A stretch of DNA of 64,000 nt, from positions 6,446,885-6,510,884 of the forward strand of contig NC_031479.1 in assembly GCF_000006565.2 (NCBI RefSeq), written 5' to 3'. Both the position numbers and the translations under genes were made by a program. Source of the stretch: Toxoplasma gondii ME49 (lineage: Eukaryota > Apicomplexa > Conoidasida > Eucoccidiorida > Sarcocystidae). Below are positions 33,942 to 45,945 of this stretch, piece by piece (positions within the stretch are counted from its first letter, which is position 1; the number at the start of each line of letters is the position of its first letter). The notes under the pieces are model-generated. The model was given only the letters and a program-made list of their open reading frames with translations, had not been told where the DNA came from and ran no database searches.

Positions 33942-36900
33942 ATGGAGAAAGTTTTTTCTCTCCCTAAAAGCGCCGGTGGCTGTCTCAAGCAGGCTGCAGG
34001 ACCTGGAACGCAAGTTTCGTCACCTCCTCATGCAGGGCAGACAGCGGCATCTGCATGCTTCTCTTTCTTCGACCCCTACCCTGTGCGTCTTTGCCGCTTT
34101 CTTTCTCTTTTCTTTTTCCTGTCTCTTTCTCTTCTTTCTCTTCTCTCCTCTTTCTTCTCCCTAGTCTCGCGTTTGGCGCGTGAGAAAGCGGATCCAGTGC
34201 TGAGATGGCAGCGCGCAGTGAAGAGAGACAGAGGAGACACCGTGACTGAGGAGGCTGGACGTGTCTCTTCGCCTCATGGCAAGCAGAAAAGAGAAAAAAC
34301 ATACCCACTGGGTCCTTGTTCTTGTCTCCCGCAGTTTCCTTTCTTCTGCTTGCTTTTCCTTCTGTGTTTCTCCACTTTTTAAACCTCGCTCCCCTCTTTT
34401 TTCTCCCGTCTTCATTTCGTTGTTTTTCTCCTTGTTTCGCTTCCGCCTTAGGTCCAGCGAGACTTCATGGCACACGTCACAGCTTTTCTGGAAAATCCAG
34501 AAAAAAAATTCACCATGCTGGAAATGCCAACGGGGACCGGCAAGACGCTCGCGCTCCTCGCCAGCACTCTTTCTTGGTAATGCTGTCCCCCCAGAAATTC
34601 GCAGAAAAATCTCTTCTGCATTATTTTCAACAAGCACGAAACCAATGCCATCTGCGTCTCCAATCCATGCGTCCCATACACTCGAAAGGACCTGTCAAAA
34701 TATCCAACAAAAGACAGGCACACGCATGGTGGATACAAATATTCATATATATATATATATATTTATATATATTTATATATATATATATATATATATATTT
34801 ACGTATATATATATATATATATAAAGAATAGCGCATGTGTTGCGGTGTGAATCGTTCCAGTGTATAGGGAAGCGAGGATGCGTGTGTTTGATTTCGTCTC
34901 TGATTTTCTTATTTTCTTCGCTTCCAGGTTGGAGAAGAACGAAGAGAAGCTGATGGTCGAGCGCATGCAGACCGAAGATGGCCGGCGCGAGACAGACAGA
35001 GACAACATGGACGATACAGGTCCAAGGAGAGAAACGAAAGGTGAGTACCACCATTGCTTCGAGTTCAGTTCACTTCTTTAATTGACCCGAGCATTCCTCG
35101 TCCATTTTCTGCGCGTCGAGATACCCCTACTTATATATATATATATATATATACGTATATATTTACATGTCTGTATTTATATATATATATATATAAATGT
35201 ATGTGTATATCTGGGGAGACATACTCAGTTATAGATGGATATTTAGGTTGACAAGACATATACAGAAGGATGGAGGAAGATAAGAGATAGAAAGAAGGAT
35301 ACAGAAAAGTAAAACGTCGACAGAAGGATAGATCGATACGTAGTAGAGATAGAGAGACACCACGCGATAGAGATATTGTCGGAGATATATAGGCAGACAA
35401 GAGGAGACAGACAGGTAAAGCAGACAGAAAGATGAGTATGTACATTTCTTATTTTAGGGTGTAGGGTTTAGGGTGATCTTTCAAATATAGGCAGGTAAAC
35501 TAGACACAACTGGTAGAATAGAGGAAATGAAGAGATAGGCAAGATACAACGAGATAGACAAACTGCAAACTCGACGCTCTGTTCGATCCTTCGCATATAA
35601 CCTAGCAGCGTAGAGGACACCGTCAGATGCATGTTTTTTTTCCTGCTCGTGCCATGTCCATCCGTTCTACGAACAGTGCAGATGGAACTTTGTTTTTCGG
35701 TGTTTCTGGGAGAGCGAGAGAAGAGTCGAGAGGTCGCGACTCCCCAGAAATCTAAATTTTCTGTGATTCGGAAGTTCCAAAGAGTTTTGCTGAGATTTTT
35801 CCTCGATCGATGGGGGCGCATTCTACATTGCAAGCACGTAGTCGAAAGTTTAATTGAAGCGGGTCTTAAAGTTTGGGATGCCTGCGCTTCTGATAAACGG
35901 CCGCTTGGTTTTCTTTTTTTTCATTGTGTTTTTACTTTGTTCAGCGCCTCCCGCGTGGATCCGAGCAGCGTACGAAGCGCAGCAACGCGCGACAGCGTCG
36001 GGAGCTTTGCAAGACGAAGAACGGCGAAGAAAGGAGCGACTGCAGCGCGCCGAGGCTCTCAGACGGGAGATGGAAGAAGCAGAAAAAGAAACGAAAAAGG
36101 AGAGAGAAACGCAGGCCCCCGCGGCCAGCACGGCCGCTGGCAGCGGACAGGCGGCAAAGGCTGCTGCGACGCTCTGGCGGCGCCGGCAGGAGACGTACTC
36201 AAAAGAAGTGAGGAAAGAGAAGATAAAGACAGAAATCTGCGCATCAAACCGAGAAGAAGAACAGGAAGAAGAGGGACAAAAGATGGATGTCAGAAGAGAA
36301 GGAAAGAGAAGAAGAGAAGATGAGTGGAGAGGAGACGGTAGGAAGTCGAGACTGAAGAGGAGACCAGAAGCAAGAGGGAAAAGATATCGATAAAGGAGAA
36401 GAAGATGAATTTTGACCCGGAGGCAGAGAAGAGGAAGGCGAAAGTTTGGGAGGAGAGAGGAGAGGGATTTGGAAGTTCAGAGCTGTGTTTCAACGAGATG
36501 TTCTTCGTTCAACACAAAGAGGCAGTTGCAGCGAAGCTGTTCAATGTTTTCTCTCGAGATCGTTTGTTGCGTCTTTGTCTTTTCAGAGTTCCATTCCTGT
36601 TTATGTTCAGTGTACTGTCTTGAATCGACTTTTCCAGAGACGCCTTCTCTGTCTCTTTCGTGTAGTCTTCACTTTTAGCTTCGTCTCTTCAGTGTCGTCG
36701 ATGCGTCATTGCCCTCCAGCTTTTTATCTTGCCCTTCTCTTCGTCTTTGTCGTTTCTATCCCTTGTTCATATCATTCCTTGTCTGCACTGTCAGCATGCG
36801 TTTCGTCTTCGTCGTTGCGTCTCGGTGGAAGGCTTTTTTTCTCTCCAGTTTCGTCGCTTCCGCTCGTGTCGACGTTTTCTCAGGCTAATCCCAGTGTTTC

Positions 36901-39900
36901 GAGTAGTCCAGGAGAAAGCGAGAAGAAGGACAACTTGCGTCTGCAGACAGAGGACCCTCAAGAGTTCCTTGTAGATTTTTCTTCTCTCACAATGAAAACT
37001 GAAGGAGAAAGCGACTCTTTGCCTGTGGAGAGCGATCGCAAGACAGTCTACGCTCCTCGGAAAACGCAGGTGCGATGCTCTGGTCAGATCGCTCATGATC
37101 CTTCGTCTTGCTGGCCTCTTCCCTGCATGTTTTTCCTCTTTCTATCGATGCTCGTAAAACGGGCGTTTCTTCCTCTGCTCTTCTTCCCCGTCCTCTTGCG
37201 AGGCGGACAGTCTCTCTACGTCAAGAGATCTGTGCTTCATATATCGTTGCTGAGCCGCTCGCGTCTCTCCTCCAGAGGGTCTGCTGCTCCGGTTCTCCAC
37301 ACCCTTCTGTATCTCCTTCTCCTCGTTCCTGTACTCCGCTTTCCTCCCAGGTCATCATCGCCAGCCGCACTCACTCGCAACTCAGACAATACGTCGAAGA
37401 AATTCGAAGAATTCAACGCGCTGCCCTCTCTCCGTCTGCGGCTTCCTCATCTTCTGTTTTGTGTCTTGGACGCTCTGGGAGAGAATGCGGGGCGGCAGAC
37501 TGTCCGGCGGGGAAGAGCGAAAGAGAATTTGCAGACGCCGGGACACCGCAGCCGCTTCTCACTCGGCTTCAAGTGGCTGTCTTGGCCGGTCGAGACCGCC
37601 TCTGCGTAAATCCGGTAAGTCGCGTGTCTTGGAATTCTTTTCCAAAGTCTTGCGGAGTCGTTCTCACGGCGCCCATTTTTCCGGTCTTCTCAGCCAGTTG
37701 CCTTCCCAAACCTCGCTTGGGGCTCACGACAGGACTGCGCTCTCTTCGCACCTGCTCTGTCCTCTGCAGGGACACTGCCGCCCGCAGACATCTCCTAAGC
37801 ATGAACGACGCTATAGTCTATGAACATATAGCAATATATATATATATATACATTTCTCTATCCGTCTATCGATCTACCTACCTCTCTATCGATCGATCTA
37901 TGTCTTTCTATATATATATCATCTTGGCTATGTTTGTGCAGGTATGTCTGCTCATCTACGTGTACAAGCACGTATATTTATACGTATGAATATATGTATA
38001 CATATGTGCATACATATGTATATGTATATGTATATGTAATCTGAGTGAGTGTATATGGAGACGAAAAGCTACCAGCACTGTGTTTGCACACACCCTTTGA
38101 ATCGTTTTTCTGCCTTCCTTCTCTGTTTTCCCTCTTTTTCTTTTCTTGGGACCTCACTTTCTCTCTGGACTTCAGTCGCACTGAAAAACAAGATGAGAAG
38201 CCTCTCCGGTCTTGCTCCCTCCTTCATTTCTTGTAGATCTCCCTCACCCTCTATAGATAGGTGCTTTTTCTATTCCTCACCTCTTGTCGTCTTCTGTCTT
38301 CTCATTTTCTCTTCCACGCGTCTCCGTTCTCTCCATTTTTCGTCGGCCTCCTTCGTCTTTCTTTGCTCCTTTATCGCAGGCGGCTCGGAGGCAAGACTCT
38401 TCGACAGACGCGCGAAGGGAGGAAGGCGTCGATCGCTCTGGAGACATCGCCGACGCATGCGCTTTGCTGCTCGACAAAGGGCAGTGTCCCTTCTATGCAC
38501 GACGGAGCGTTCTCGCCGACCTCGCTTTGGTGAAGACTTCTTTTATTTGTTTCTCTGAATTTTTTCTGCTTCCCCTTCATGCCTTCTCGGTGTCTTTCTC
38601 TCTCCACAGACAAGTCTCTTCGTGTACGTCCGGGTGCCGTCACCTCTCTCTTTTGCGGTCGTTCTTTTGCTGTGTCTCCTCTCCCAGTCTTCCTCTTTTT
38701 CTTTCTGCCTATCCCTTCCCCTGTCTCTCCTCTTCTCTCCCCTTTCTCCTTCTTCTTTCTTTGTTCTTCTTTGGCTGTCTTCTTATTCTTTTCTCATTTT
38801 CGCCTCTCCATATACCGACTGCAGCAGCGGTCTCCCTGTTCTCTGGACACGCGGGATCTCCCCACTGCGCCCTTTTCTTTGGATCTGCATTGAAATCGAT
38901 TTTTTTTCAACTTTTCTCACTTTTGCGTCCTCCCGCGCTTTCGCTCTCGAGGGTGGGAGACTCAGAAGGCGTCTGTCTTTTCTTCAGTTTTGTCTCCCGC
39001 TTTTTCCTTTCATTTCCAGACTGAGTGTATGGACATCGAAGACTTGACGAAGGCTGGGTGCTCTCCTGCTGTCATGGGGTGTCCCTACTTCGCTGCTAAA
39101 GAGGCAGCGAAGGAAGCAGACGTGAGTTGGGAAACTCCTCTCGTCTTTTATCGCTTGATTCGCAGAAGCTCTTTTTTGGAAGCAAGACGCGCCATTTCGC
39201 AGTTCTGTCTCGGCATCTGTCCCCCAAATCTGTGTCCTCCGTCGCTCTGTTTCGGAACTGTCTGCCGTTCCTCTCTACTCTCTTTCTATCTGGATCCACA
39301 TCCCTAGTTACGTCTCTCCGCAGCAGTCGCCCTCCCTGTCTCCTCCCAGATCATCGAGAGAGCGCTTCCAGTTTATATGGCTTTCAACACTCCCCTCTCT
39401 TCAAAGTCCTTGCAGATTCCTCCCCATGTGCACCCTTCCGTAGTCCGTTCGGCTCTTTTTCACGACATCTATGAGAGCTACATCTCTCTCCTTCTAAGCG
39501 CCTTCTTCCCAGGGTATCCAACTATATATTTTCATATATTTGTTTACCTATCTATTCCTGTCTCTATATGTTTCTATCTTTCTAATTATCTATGTCTGTG
39601 TATCTATCTATCTATCTATATATATATATATATAGGCTTGTATGTCTGCTTATCTGTTCATCTGTCTGTATGTACATGCATACCTATAAACATATTCATA
39701 CATATACATACATATACATATTTATAAATATATAGACGTATATATACATATATATACCTTCTGTGTCGTTTTTTGTGTTCTTTTCTGACAGTGTCTGTTC
39801 AAGCACGTATGTGCCCATTGAGGTCTGTCTTTTTGCCTCTGTTTGATGCCGTGCATGCATCTGCACCTGAACATCTTTTTCTCTGTATGTTTACCAGAGT

Positions 39901-42900
39901 ACAAGTTGCACAACAAGTTTTCACGAGTGACTTTTTCCTGGCTTTTAGGTTGTTCTGCTGCCCACGAGTGCTCTGCTGGCGACCCGCGAGAAAGAAGCTC
40001 TGGAAGCATCTCTGGAGGGAGCTGTTGTCGCCATCGACGAGGCTCACCACCTCCCGCGCCTTCTTGCCTCGGCGTCCTCTTCCTCTCTCGAGTCGGCAAT
40101 CGTAAGGAAGGCGTCGACGGGTGAAGGCGCAGAGGAGGGCGGAAGACGCAGCAGAAAGACGCAAAGGAAGCAGAGAAACGAAGGAAGAAGGAGCGACAGG
40201 AGGAAAAGAGAGGCAGGAGACGCGAATCGATCTAACGCAGAAAAGACGCAAGACAGGAGGAAAAAGCTGAGAAAGAAACCGTACGCAAGATCGAAAGAGA
40301 TAACAGACAAGATATCGTACCTAAGATTGCCCTCTTTGTTCGTCAGAGTCTTTCAAGTTTTTTCAGCTTCTTAAAAAGCCTTTCCCGATTCTCTTGCCTA
40401 TTTGTTCTTCCAGTTAAAAGACGCCGTGGACGGCCTCAGCGAATATCTCGCGACCTACCAGGATAGGCTGCATCCGAAGTCAACGCAGGCGCTTCTTCAG
40501 TTACTTCGATTCTCTAAAACTCTTTTCGATGGCCTCTCCTCCTACCGACAAAGTGCCTCCCCCAACTCCGTCCCCGGTTCTGTCTTCTCTTCCAAAATAC
40601 AACAGACACCTCATGAACCTCCTGTCTCCTCTTCGTCTTCCTCTTCTTTCTCTTCCTCTTCTTTCTCTTCCTCGTCTTTCTCTTCCTCTTCTTTCTCTTC
40701 GTCTTCGTCTTCTTCTTCTGCTTCTCGCGTAAATGGATGGACTGCTGATCAAGAGGGCGAGGGAGACGGGGAAGCTGGTGGAGCTGTGTGTTCTCGGTTT
40801 CCAGAGCGGACAGCTTCTGCGGGGTGTGGACCCGCGAGCGAGGAAGAGCCTTTCGCTGTTTTCTCGCCGTCTCAGTTTCTGCGCAGTTTCCAGTTGGGGG
40901 ACTTCGCTCTGCACGAGCTCCTCGTCTCTCTGACTCACCCGAAAAGTCAAGTCTGCCGGAAGCTTCGGGGCTTCTTGATGAAGCGAAACACACGCCGAAC
41001 GCATGCGTCCGAGCAAGAGATGAGACCGGCCTCACTAGGCGCCAGGCGGTGCGTAGAGAGACGCGCAGAGGCGCGAACGCCTTTCCGGTCTGCAGCAGAG
41101 GCTTTGGATGGCCCCGGTCAAGCGCGTGGTGGAGACAAAACGAAGCCGGAAAAACACAACGCGAGAGCTGGCGCATTTCACTCCACGTGTCTGTACACCC
41201 TGCGGGCGTTCCTCGACGCGCTTCTCGCCGCTGGCTCCGAAGATAAAATTCTCCTCCGATTCAAGGTCCCCCCTGCAGGACAACTCGAGAGTCTGACGGA
41301 GGACGGAGAGAACATCCCGGGAGATGGCGAAACGCAGAACGCCTTCGCTTTCTCCTCCGTGCAAGTCGTCTGTCTCGACGAAGGTTAGAGGAGTTACTGT
41401 CTCGACGCGCTTGCAATTTCGTCAACCGATTCTTTCGCAGACGCAATACAGACCCCAAAACACGATTCACTCCTTAAATACATACACATATATATATAAA
41501 TATACATATATATATAAATATACATATATATACATTTACATATATATACATATACATATATAGATGTACATGTCTGTGTCTGTAGGCGTGTGTATATGTA
41601 GATGCGTGTCTTTGCCTGTGTGCTGTTTGGAGATTTGTTTGAATCTTCACGTTTTCATTTTCGTTTGTGCATGCGATACATCGGCTCCGTGTTTCAAGTT
41701 CTTCTCTGTGCTGTCTTGGTTCCTGCAGGCCGCAGCTTTCGTCACCTCTGTAGGATGAAGCATGAAGAACGTCTATCCAGTTTGGCAGTTCGCCATGACT
41801 TGTGTCGTCATCGTGGCGACGAAACTCACTCGATTATCAGCACAGAGAAGTTATCATTTTTTGAGCAAAATTGGTATTTTCTTCGCTCAGCTGCCAGACC
41901 CCTCTCAACTGCTTCTCCGTTCTGTCGTGTAATCTTCTTCCTTAGTCCAGTCGCCTGTCTCTTCTGTCGCCTCTTCTCTCTTTTATTTTCGCTGTTTGCT
42001 GATGGAACTCAGTGGCAGAGGCCTTCTGACACAGCTCCCTCGTCACGAGTCATGGGGCGATTGACCGTTTCGTCGACAACTCGACAAGCAATTGCACGGG
42101 CGAGGCGGGCGGTGTGTACAAGGCTTCCCTCGCGTAGTTGCTAAATGACAAAGACATGCTTGCGTTCGCAAACGCTTCATCTACAGCCTTCAATTGCGTA
42201 CATCTAGGTCGTGTTTTGAGATCGGATTCCTCTTCTCTCTGTTCTCTCTTTGTCCTGTTTGCTCTCCTTCTCGCCTTTTTTTCTCAGCTGGTTCTTCCAA
42301 GTGAGGAGGTGGAGTCATGCAGTGATGCAGTCACCTCGAGGTCTTCCTTGTCCATTTTCGCTGTCGCCTTTCCCTGTTCGTCCGCTGCCGTTCTCCTTCT
42401 TCTGGGTCCTTTTTCCCCGTTTTTTCCTGTTTCTTCTCGCTGAAGATGGTCCTCCAGGATCGTTGTTGCTGAGTAAAATAAACAAAAGAGAGATGCTTCT
42501 GAAACACGCTCTTCAGTAATACTATTGGTGTGGCAAAACATAATTCGCAACGCAGTTCTTTACAACACAGCAGTTCCTTTAGTAAGTTACGTTCTTCTAA
42601 GACGGATTTCAACCGTTCAAAAACAAAGGCAACTTAGAAAAGAGGCAATCGCCAGTGTAGTGCGTTTGATTTGCTTTTCGACTTGTTTTTGCATGCAGTG
42701 ACCAAGTGTCGCCAGTGCATTTTGATGGGCGGAACGATGGAACCGCGTCTCCGCTTTTCTCCTCTTTACGCGGCCTTGCCACCTTCGTCGATTTTCCCCG
42801 CTTTCTCGGGGTCTCACGTCATCGCAAAGGAGAACCTGCTGCTTCTCCCTCTCGAACGCTGTACGCCCGTTCCGCCGCTGTCGTCTTTCTGGCTGTCCTC

Positions 42901-45900
42901 TCTTTTCCTCCTTTCTCTCCCTTGGCCTTTCCACGTCTTCTGTTTCGAGGTTGTCGCAAACTTCGTCCTTTTCATCGTGGCTTGCCCCGGGCTGTGTCTT
43001 CGTTGTCTCGCCTAGCCTTCCTCGCTTCACACGTCTTGGTTCGTCTCTTTTTTCCGTGTATTTGGCATTTTTGTGTCTTGTTTCGAAGACTTGGCAATTT
43101 TGGCCCGTAGGTGACGAATCTTTGTTTTTCCTGCAGATCACCTGTGCACCTTCGATTCGAGATTTTCGGAAAGATGGAGACAAAAGGAGCAGCAGGAAGC
43201 CTTGCTTCACCTCCTTGTCTCGGGCGCCTCTGCGTTGCCGCCGGGACAGGGCCTGGTCGTCTTCTTCTCCTCCTTCTCGCAGTTGCGCGCATTCTCCTTC
43301 TTCTTGCACCACCAAGGTGGGCGCAGAACAGAGCACTTTCAGATTTTGGATTCCCTCCAAGAAACTCCAGGAAAGCGACGCACGAAATTGAGGAATCCAA
43401 CTTCTACAAGTTGAACACACCGTTCCTACACACACATAGAGAGAGATCGCGAGGCCTAACCACATGTATTTTTGGACAGAGACAAAGACAGAATTATGGA
43501 GAGCTAGATGTACGACGTAGAGAGAGATAGAGACAGACATGTAGAGAACTAGATGTACATAAAAAGAGATAAAGTATTGCATATATAGGTATGTATCCTG
43601 GGCAGAAGTCCTGTTTCCAAAATAAGGATTCATGCCCATATGGTTCTAACGAGCCTGTTTCTTTCGTCTGTCCTACTCGTCCTTCCGTCTCCAGTGTGCT
43701 GTCTCTCCTCTCGTTGTCTCGCTGCTCTTCTCTCCCTTCTGTGTCCCAAGCACTCCCTTTATCTGGTTCGCCACTTCCTCGCTTTCTTCAGATCTCGCGC
43801 TCTCACCTTTCTCCCTCTCTCCCTCACTCCTTTCTCGTTGTGTTTCCCTCGTTATTCAGTCTTCTTTGATTTTTCCGAATTTCTCGTCTCTGCGCTCTGT
43901 CAGCGTCGCCGGCGCTTCGCGCGGCGTTCCAGCATGCATGCGCCCACATTTTCATAGAAAGTCAAGACGGCGAGCGGGTCGCTTTGCAGAGGATCTCTTC
44001 GGTAGCTTCTACGTCTCGCTCTGCTTCCGCTCAGTCAGGGGACGGCGAGAACTGGGCAGAGTCGAAGAAGAGAGAACGCGCGGACTCAGCAGGCATCAGA
44101 GGAGACAGTCCAGAACGTTGCCAGCTTCTCACTCGGAAAGGAGGTCCGCACATGAGTCGAAGGGCGCCTTACACAGAGGAGCGCCTGAGCTGTTTTGCAA
44201 ATGCACGAGCCGCCGTCCCGTACTTTGATTCGCATGCATGCATTCGAAATGTAATAATTTAGGAACAATCTATTCAAGTAGTTTAAACTGACATGTTGTT
44301 GAATGTTCGTGAATCGGTTAAGTGGTTCGCTTAAAAAGAACAACAGTGCTGAATTCTGGGTTTCTAAGGAGTACGGGGAGAGCGTCGTGTAGAGACTGTG
44401 CTGCTTTGAAACGCAAACGCGAATAGCGGCTCACACTGTTTCCAGTTGAGTTCCCGAAATTCGACTAAGTCGGAGGGACTCCCCACTCGTGCCTGTTCCC
44501 TACCGTTCTAGTAGAGAAGGAGAGAAGTGGCTGCGGGATTTGGAACATCAGGACGCTGCGAGCTCCCTCTAGCGCCTACAGTCAACTGTGTGACGACGCC
44601 TGAAGTGAATTGGGGAAACACAACTGCAAAGCGTTTCCTTAACAGAGCGCACGGCGGTGGATTCCGTGACCAACGGTCCGTCCACGGGAAGCAGAAGAGA
44701 AGTCACGGTGTCTATGTCGATTTCTGTCGAAAAGGAACTGGTAGCGGAATAGAACGAAGAGCAGCCGACTGTGGTTTCCCAGCAAGTCGAGCAGGTCAAG
44801 GCGAGGAAAGGCAGAAACATGGCAGTCCGTGGTGGACACTGGTTCCTGCGAAAGTCCCGTTCTGCGCAAACAGTGAAAGGGCAAGTCTGATGTGCGTGTC
44901 ATTCGGTGTCTCTCTGTGGCGTGCAGGCGTGACGTACGGCCGCAGTGGGCCGCTCTTCGAAGCGTACAAACGCGTTCTGATGGGGGAGGCCCCCAGCAAG
45001 ACGCCAGGTATTTGTCTTGAGCGCGAAACTCTCGCGTCGGCGTCGTCCGGCACTGCGGAACGACGTGGAGAGAAGCCGACAGGCTTGCCTGAAAGTGCCT
45101 CTACAGCTGCCAGTTTTCATGCAAGCACACGCGAATGCGAGCCGCCCAAAGCCGCCTTGTTTTGCGTCATGAACGGCGCGCTTAGCGAAGGCGTGAATTT
45201 CCACGATAGCCTAGCCAGACTGCTAGTCCTCGTAGGGTTGCCGTTTCCTAGTATCAAGGATCCGGAGTTTCAGCTGCGGGCGGCTTTCTTTTCATCTGTG
45301 CTCGAGCGGACACAGAGAAACGCAGACACACACGCTTCTGTCGGGGAAAAACGCGAGAGCGACACAACACGCGTCGAAAAAAACGTCGACAAAACTGATA
45401 GCGGAGCAGCGCGCTTCCGGGCGGCGCAAACCACAGCTCAGGAGAACAGTGTTCATGGGCGAGGAGGGAACCGGAGCATGGACGCTGAAGCCTCGACCGT
45501 GAGGAAGCTTGAGAGAAAACCCCGCTGCGCTGAACCAACTCCCAACGGCCGAACCAGCTACGGTTTACTCCACTGCTTACAAACAGTTAACCAAACCATC
45601 GGGAGAGCGATCCGGCACAGCCAAGACTATGCCGCAGTTTTGCTCGTTGACTGCCGCTACACTGCGAAACACATCGAGACGCTTCTTTCTCCGTGGATTA
45701 GAGAGGCTCTCGACGCCTCCCGCAGAGCCACAGAGGAGTCTATTTCGCCTCTCGCCCGGGACTGGGCAGAGGAGGACCTCTGCCGAGATCGCTTCGGGAC
45801 AGCAAAGGAGGGGCACTCCGCCAGGCCAGATATACCCGACACGTGCGGCGGGTTGACCACGCGACTTGCCGGATTTTTCAAACTTATGGCGGAACATGAA

Positions 45901-45945
45901 AAACTGAAATGTACCTCTCGTGACTGCGTGCGAGCATGCAGTTAG
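33942..45945 (+). CDS. DDX11: DDX11/CHL1-type Fe-S DNA helicase
   Basis: Exons: 33942-34082, 34452-34576, 34928-35040, 35945-36207, 36884-37069, 37351-37614, 38380-38529, 39020-39121, 39949-40101, 40414-41383, 42699-42860, 43137-43316, one from 43904 whose donor is unresolved (before 44263), and 44927-45945; about 1365 residues. The family is an XPD-like superfamily 2 helicase acting in sister-chromatid cohesion and replication repair. Motifs seen are FFDPYPVQRDFM (Q-like), MPTGTGKT (Walker A, Lys about 78), IIASRTHSQL (Ia), VVAIDEAHHL (DEAH about 478-481), ILMGGTMEP, GLVVFFSSFSQL, NGALSEGVNF (V) and QTIGRAIRHSQDYA (VI). The four Fe-S cysteines are present: LCVN, DAC, QCPF and GCPY (about 361, 391, 400 and 435). 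Exon 4, with AWIRAAYEAQQRA, matches the DDX11-specific linker and argues against RTEL1 or FANCJ. Ser-rich and basic insertions are common. Confidence 0.88.
34741..34826. repeat. TATATA microsatellite in DDX11 intron 2
   Basis: (TA)n tracts broken by tttata steps lie in the intron 34577-34927. Confidence 0.85.
35134..35200. repeat. TATATA microsatellite in DDX11 intron 3
   Basis: (TA)n tract in the intron 35041-35944. It is followed at about 35230-35430 by a purine-rich stretch of gataga/gacaga tetranucleotide steps. Confidence 0.8.
35453..35473 (+). repeat. Interstitial telomere-like heptamers
   Basis: Three consecutive in-register heptamers, TTTAGGG TGTAGGG TTTAGGG, lie in DDX11 intron 3. 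TTTAGGG is the coccidian telomere unit; the middle copy has one mismatch. Confidence 0.7.
37830..38040. repeat. TCTA/TATG microsatellites in DDX11 intron 6
   Basis: (TA)n, then tctatcgatc-type tetranucleotides, then tatgta steps lie in the intron 37615-38379. Confidence 0.75.
39525..39760. repeat. TATC/TATA microsatellites in DDX11 intron 8
   Basis: Stretches of ctatctat and tatatata lie in the intron 39122-39948. A frame upstream of it (39349-39520) is not needed for the helicase. Confidence 0.75.
40630..40732 (+). repeat. Coding TCTTCC/TCTTTC repeat (poly-Ser)
   Basis: A tandem of tcttcctcttctttc-type units in DDX11 exon 10 encodes a Ser/Phe run ([12 protein letters not shown]). It lies in a region between the DEAH motif and the second helicase domain, where family members tolerate insertions. 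Confidence 0.85.
41478..41605. repeat. TATATA microsatellite in DDX11 intron 10
   Basis: acatatata/ataaata steps lie at the start of the long intron 41384-42698. Confidence 0.8.

Noticed and set aside
39349..39520. Candidate extra DDX11 exon (IIERALPVYMAFNT)
   Set aside because: The exon ending at 39121 joins the exon at 39949 directly to give EADVVLLPTSALL, as expected of the family; an insertion here would break the helicase core.
44527..44926. Upstream part of the long frame containing the last DDX11 exon
   Set aside because: The frame is open, but the text has no helicase similarity until after the gtgcag acceptor at 44926, so it is treated as intron.
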